Positions 21,548-23,458 of a stretch of 23,458 bases of DNA are shown here, in pieces. Both the position numbers and the translations under genes were made by a program. Origin of the DNA: an uncultured Prevotella sp. (lineage in GTDB: Bacteria > Bacteroidota > Bacteroidia > Bacteroidales > Bacteroidaceae); the NCBI GenBank assembly GCA_900554545.1, contig USHW01000035.1:1-23458 (forward strand), given 5' to 3'. The first letter of the stretch is position 1. Every line of letters starts with the position of its first letter. The notes beneath the pieces were generated by a model. That model made no database searches. It was given only the letters and a program-made list of their open reading frames with translations, and was not told the origin of the DNA.

Positions 21548-22744
21548 TCAGTTTTTCTTCAACTGCCTTTTCAGCTTCATGTACAATGTAAATACGCCAA
21601 ACTTGTATAGCACAGGTTTCATGGCCGCCAACATCCGTTTTACTGGCGACGACGGCAGATACTTACGCTCAATGGCATCTATCGGCATCGTATTCAGGTC
21701 GTTGAAAAACTCTGTACGCCGTGGATTTACAGGCACACAGCTTGTTATCATCACGCCATCACGCCTGATTATCGGATCTATGCTGGACGCCGACCATACA
21801 AAGTTATCCTTGATTTGTCCGAATATCTCTTTGCCATGTGACGTATGGATGAACACGTTGGTTGCACCGTTGCGGCTGAACTTTGACGACACGGAGGGCG
21901 CGTCCCAGCAATCAAAGATGGTGATGTCGCTCAGACGGTGCAATGTCTTGAAGTGGCAATTGTAACAGCTTGGGCGCGAACAGATGTTCTTGAAGTATAA
22001 GCGGAGCATCATGTCGGCCTCCTTGCCTTTGTGGTAATGTTTATTCTTGTCGGCAAATGTGATTGTCGCTGTACTGTAATCATAACCGTAGTACTTGTCA
22101 CGCGAACGGTAATCTGTCACCGGGCTTCCGGCAAAGGTGGCGTGATGGGTCAGATATCGCGCTAACAACCGTGGACTTGGTGTGCCACGGCATACCAAAT
22201 CCACGGTTGTTAACTTTTCATATTTCCGATTTCTCAAATATCCGTAAAGCCCGGCTATTTGGCACGGCGTGCCGCTGAACACCACTATGCGCCCATCATC
22301 AAGAAACCTCTTGGCTGCCGCATAGCTGTCGCCAATCAGGCTTTGCACATACTTCGAACCGCGAAACCGGGCACAACCTTCCATGGTTTCGCTGTATGAA
22401 TGGCGTAGAACCATGTCCTTGTCAAAGGTCGCGCCGAATACTACGCCGCCATTGTCGATAGCCCATTTGGCTATAACGGTGAAGAAACCGCCCGACGTGC
22501 TGTCACGCAACACCTTTGTGTCTTTGTTCTGCACCACGTAACTCTCGGGCACAGTTTCGTCCTGCCGGGGTTGTTTTATTGGACATACACGCTCGCACAA
22601 TCCGCAATCAATACAAATGTCAGCATTAACTTTGGGATAACGGAAGCCTTCGCTGTCCTCTTCCATCGTTATGCAATGCTTGGGACACACGTTATAGCAC
22701 GCCCAGCAACCGCAACACAACGTCTTGTCAGTAATGGTTATCAT
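21548..22744 (-). CDS. FrhB/FdhB-like iron-sulfur protein of polysaccharide clusters
   Basis: This is a 398-residue protein with two 4Fe-4S motifs near the start, CxxCxxCxxxCP from C10 (CCGCWACYNVCP) and CIDCGLCERVCPIK. It then has the coenzyme F420 hydrogenase/dehydrogenase beta-subunit N- and C-terminal domains: RDSTSGGFFTVIAKWAID, FSGTPCQIAGLYGYL and RPSCYNCHFKTLHRLSDITI with further cysteines. Such proteins recur in Bacteroidota exopolysaccharide clusters, often beside pyruvyl transferases; a redox step on a sugar or flavin is presumed, not known. It is the first intact gene of the cluster here and is followed by GT4 after seven bases. Confidence 0.9.
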   Translation of the reverse strand: MITITDKTLCCGCWACYNVCPKHCITMEEDSEGFRYPKVNADICIDCGLCERVCPIKQPRQDETVPESYVVQNKDTKVLRDSTSGGFFTVIAKWAIDNGGVVFGATFDKDMVLRHSYSETMEGCARFRGSKYVQSLIGDSYAAAKRFLDDGRIVVFSGTPCQIAGLYGYLRNRKYEKLTTVDLVCRGTPSPRLLARYLTHHATFAGSPVTDYRSRDKYYGYDYSTATITFADKNKHYHKGKEADMMLRLYFKNICSRPSCYNCHFKTLHRLSDITIFDCWDAPSVSSKFSRNGATNVFIHTSHGKEIFGQIKDNFVWSASSIDPIIRRDGVMITSCVPVNPRRTEFFNDLNTMPIDAIERKYLPSSPVKRMLAAMKPVLYKFGVFTLYMKLKRQLKKN

Positions 22745-22873
22745 CGTTTCTATCTTATTTCTGCGTTACAGATATTGCCAACAATGCCGCCATACAGGTA
22801 TATCCGCCACACTGTATGAATGTATATCAAAAATTGATGTTTCCGGCATGTGATTGCAAACGGTATCAAACGG

Positions 22874-22945
22874 CGTTGTAAAAGATGTCGTTTTACGGAA
22901 TAAAAGGCCACCTTTTACAAGCTGAAAAGCCACCTTTCGCTACGC
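22874..22945. repeat. AAAGGCC-type repeat in the exopolysaccharide cluster gap
   Basis: TTGTAAAAG (22876-22884) pairs with CTTTTACAA (22912-22920), and AAAAGGCCACCTTTT and AAAAGCCACCTTTCG words follow. In the rest of 22745-23009, AGCCTGTT/AACAGGCT at about 22978-22999 is a small hairpin after the GT32 stub; no gene is seen. Confidence 0.65.
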
Positions 22946-23009
22946 GAAGAGCATGTTTTCATAATCTCTTCATTACCAGCCTGTTATGAAAAACAGGCTA
23001 TTTATCGAA

Positions 23010-23340
23010 TCAGGCTTGCGTGTCTTTCAGATAACGGGAATAATATCCCGAACGGCGAAGCAACTTGTTGCGAAACCAGTTCTGGTAAGCCCAATCAAGA
23101 GGAAAGCAGTAAAAGCGTGACCACTTCAATATCCGGCGCAACAGTTCTTTAGCCGGAGACTTCTTTCCGTGCCACGACCCCATGAAGTGATGGACTGAAT
23201 AGCCACCCTCGCGCCCGAACGTCGGCACTTCGAAATAATGACGTGGAAAAATAAAACAACCTGGAGCAAATTCCCTCGTCCGGCCGTTCAACAGGAAACC
23301 GGGATAAGAGGCAAAAGTGTAATCGTTGAACACAGCATTG
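23010..23340 (-). pseudogene. C-terminal part of a GT32-type glycosyltransferase
   Basis: The frame reads NNAVFNDYTFASYPGFLLNG, then EFAPGCFIFPRHYFEVPTFG, then YSVHHFMGSWHGKKSPAKEL. The YFxP then Y-x-HHF-x-GSW pattern is the end of GT32 capsular glycosyltransferases with a DXD sugar-binding region. No Met starts the frame; it continues into unrelated AT-rich DNA and meets a stop near 23397. The catalytic half with the DXD motif is absent. The break lies near 23335-23345, where an insertion-sequence end seems to begin, so the gene was probably cut. GT32 members add hexoses or galactose-type sugars in capsule and O-antigen clusters. Confidence 0.7.
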
Positions 23341-23458
23341 TTAACGTGAGTTCGGTATAAGAAAACGATTGAAAAAGTTGTGGGAATGAAATATTTTTAG
23401 TATCTTTATAGCTGATAATCAATAAGTTACATAAAAACATCCATTCCCATGACTGATG
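23341..23458 (+). mobile_element. Probable left end of an insertion sequence (cut by window edge)
   Basis: From about 23341 the DNA changes to AT-rich sequence that breaks the GT32 frame. It carries a promoter and then ATGACTGATG at 23449, a likely gene start running off the window. That is the plan of an IS end with a transposase start, but the family cannot be named and no inverted terminal repeat can be checked inside the window. Confidence 0.42.
23378..23408 (+). promoter_or_regulatory. Promoter before the truncated edge gene
   Basis: TTG (23378-23380), 20 bases, TATCTTTA (23401-23408), one base off TAnnTTTG, 40 bases before ATG 23449. Confidence 0.45.

Overview
The window looks like a chromosome segment of a Bacteroidota bacterium, most likely a Prevotellaceae-type gut or oral anaerobe. 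Many genes are preceded by the phylum's promoter pattern (TTTG or TTG, about 19-20 bases, then TAnnTTTG). Purine-rich Shine-Dalgarno sites are not obvious. Protein families (XynE-like esterase, GH115, GH43, Bacteroides-type tyrosine recombinase remnant) fit that group. The species assignment is inference.

Bases 1-3977 are accessory DNA ending at the 3' end of a tRNA-Leu(CAA) gene. They hold a frameshifted MobV relaxase, a small P-loop kinase gene lying between two copies of the relaxase 3' end, an AT-rich DUF6624 lipoprotein-like or secreted protein, and the C-terminal stub of an AraC regulator. This reads as a decayed mobilizable element integrated at a tRNA.

Bases 4060-12150 are core housekeeping genes: manC (GDP-mannose), a HIT hydrolase, greA, a CPBP membrane protease, ribF, a YihX-like HAD phosphatase and a PMCA-type Ca2+ ATPase. 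The ATPase, HAD and ribF genes form one tight leftward operon.

Bases 12376-18695 are three leftward genes for glucuronoxylan or arabinoxylan side chains: GH115 alpha-glucuronidase, XynE-like SGNH esterase and GH43. Upstream lies an internally deleted tyrosine recombinase (19034-19326). Bases 19596-23340 are an exopolysaccharide cluster (WecG/TagA, GT4, FrhB-like iron-sulfur protein, GT32 stub), probably cut by an insertion sequence at the right edge.

The most unusual feature is a set of 'phrase' repeats between, beside and even inside genes. Each is built from a short word (GGTGARAA, GGTTnTnn, GAGAATGG, GAAGAGTGAAG or AAAGGCC) and is mirrored to make long hairpins. They abut or supply stop codons of manC, HIT, GH43 and the SGNH gene. 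One is inserted in frame in GH115, and another encodes the N-region in front of the GH43 signal peptide. A separate perfect 20-base palindrome carries the stop codons of two convergent genes, one of them a newly noticed 32-residue membrane peptide with its own good promoter.
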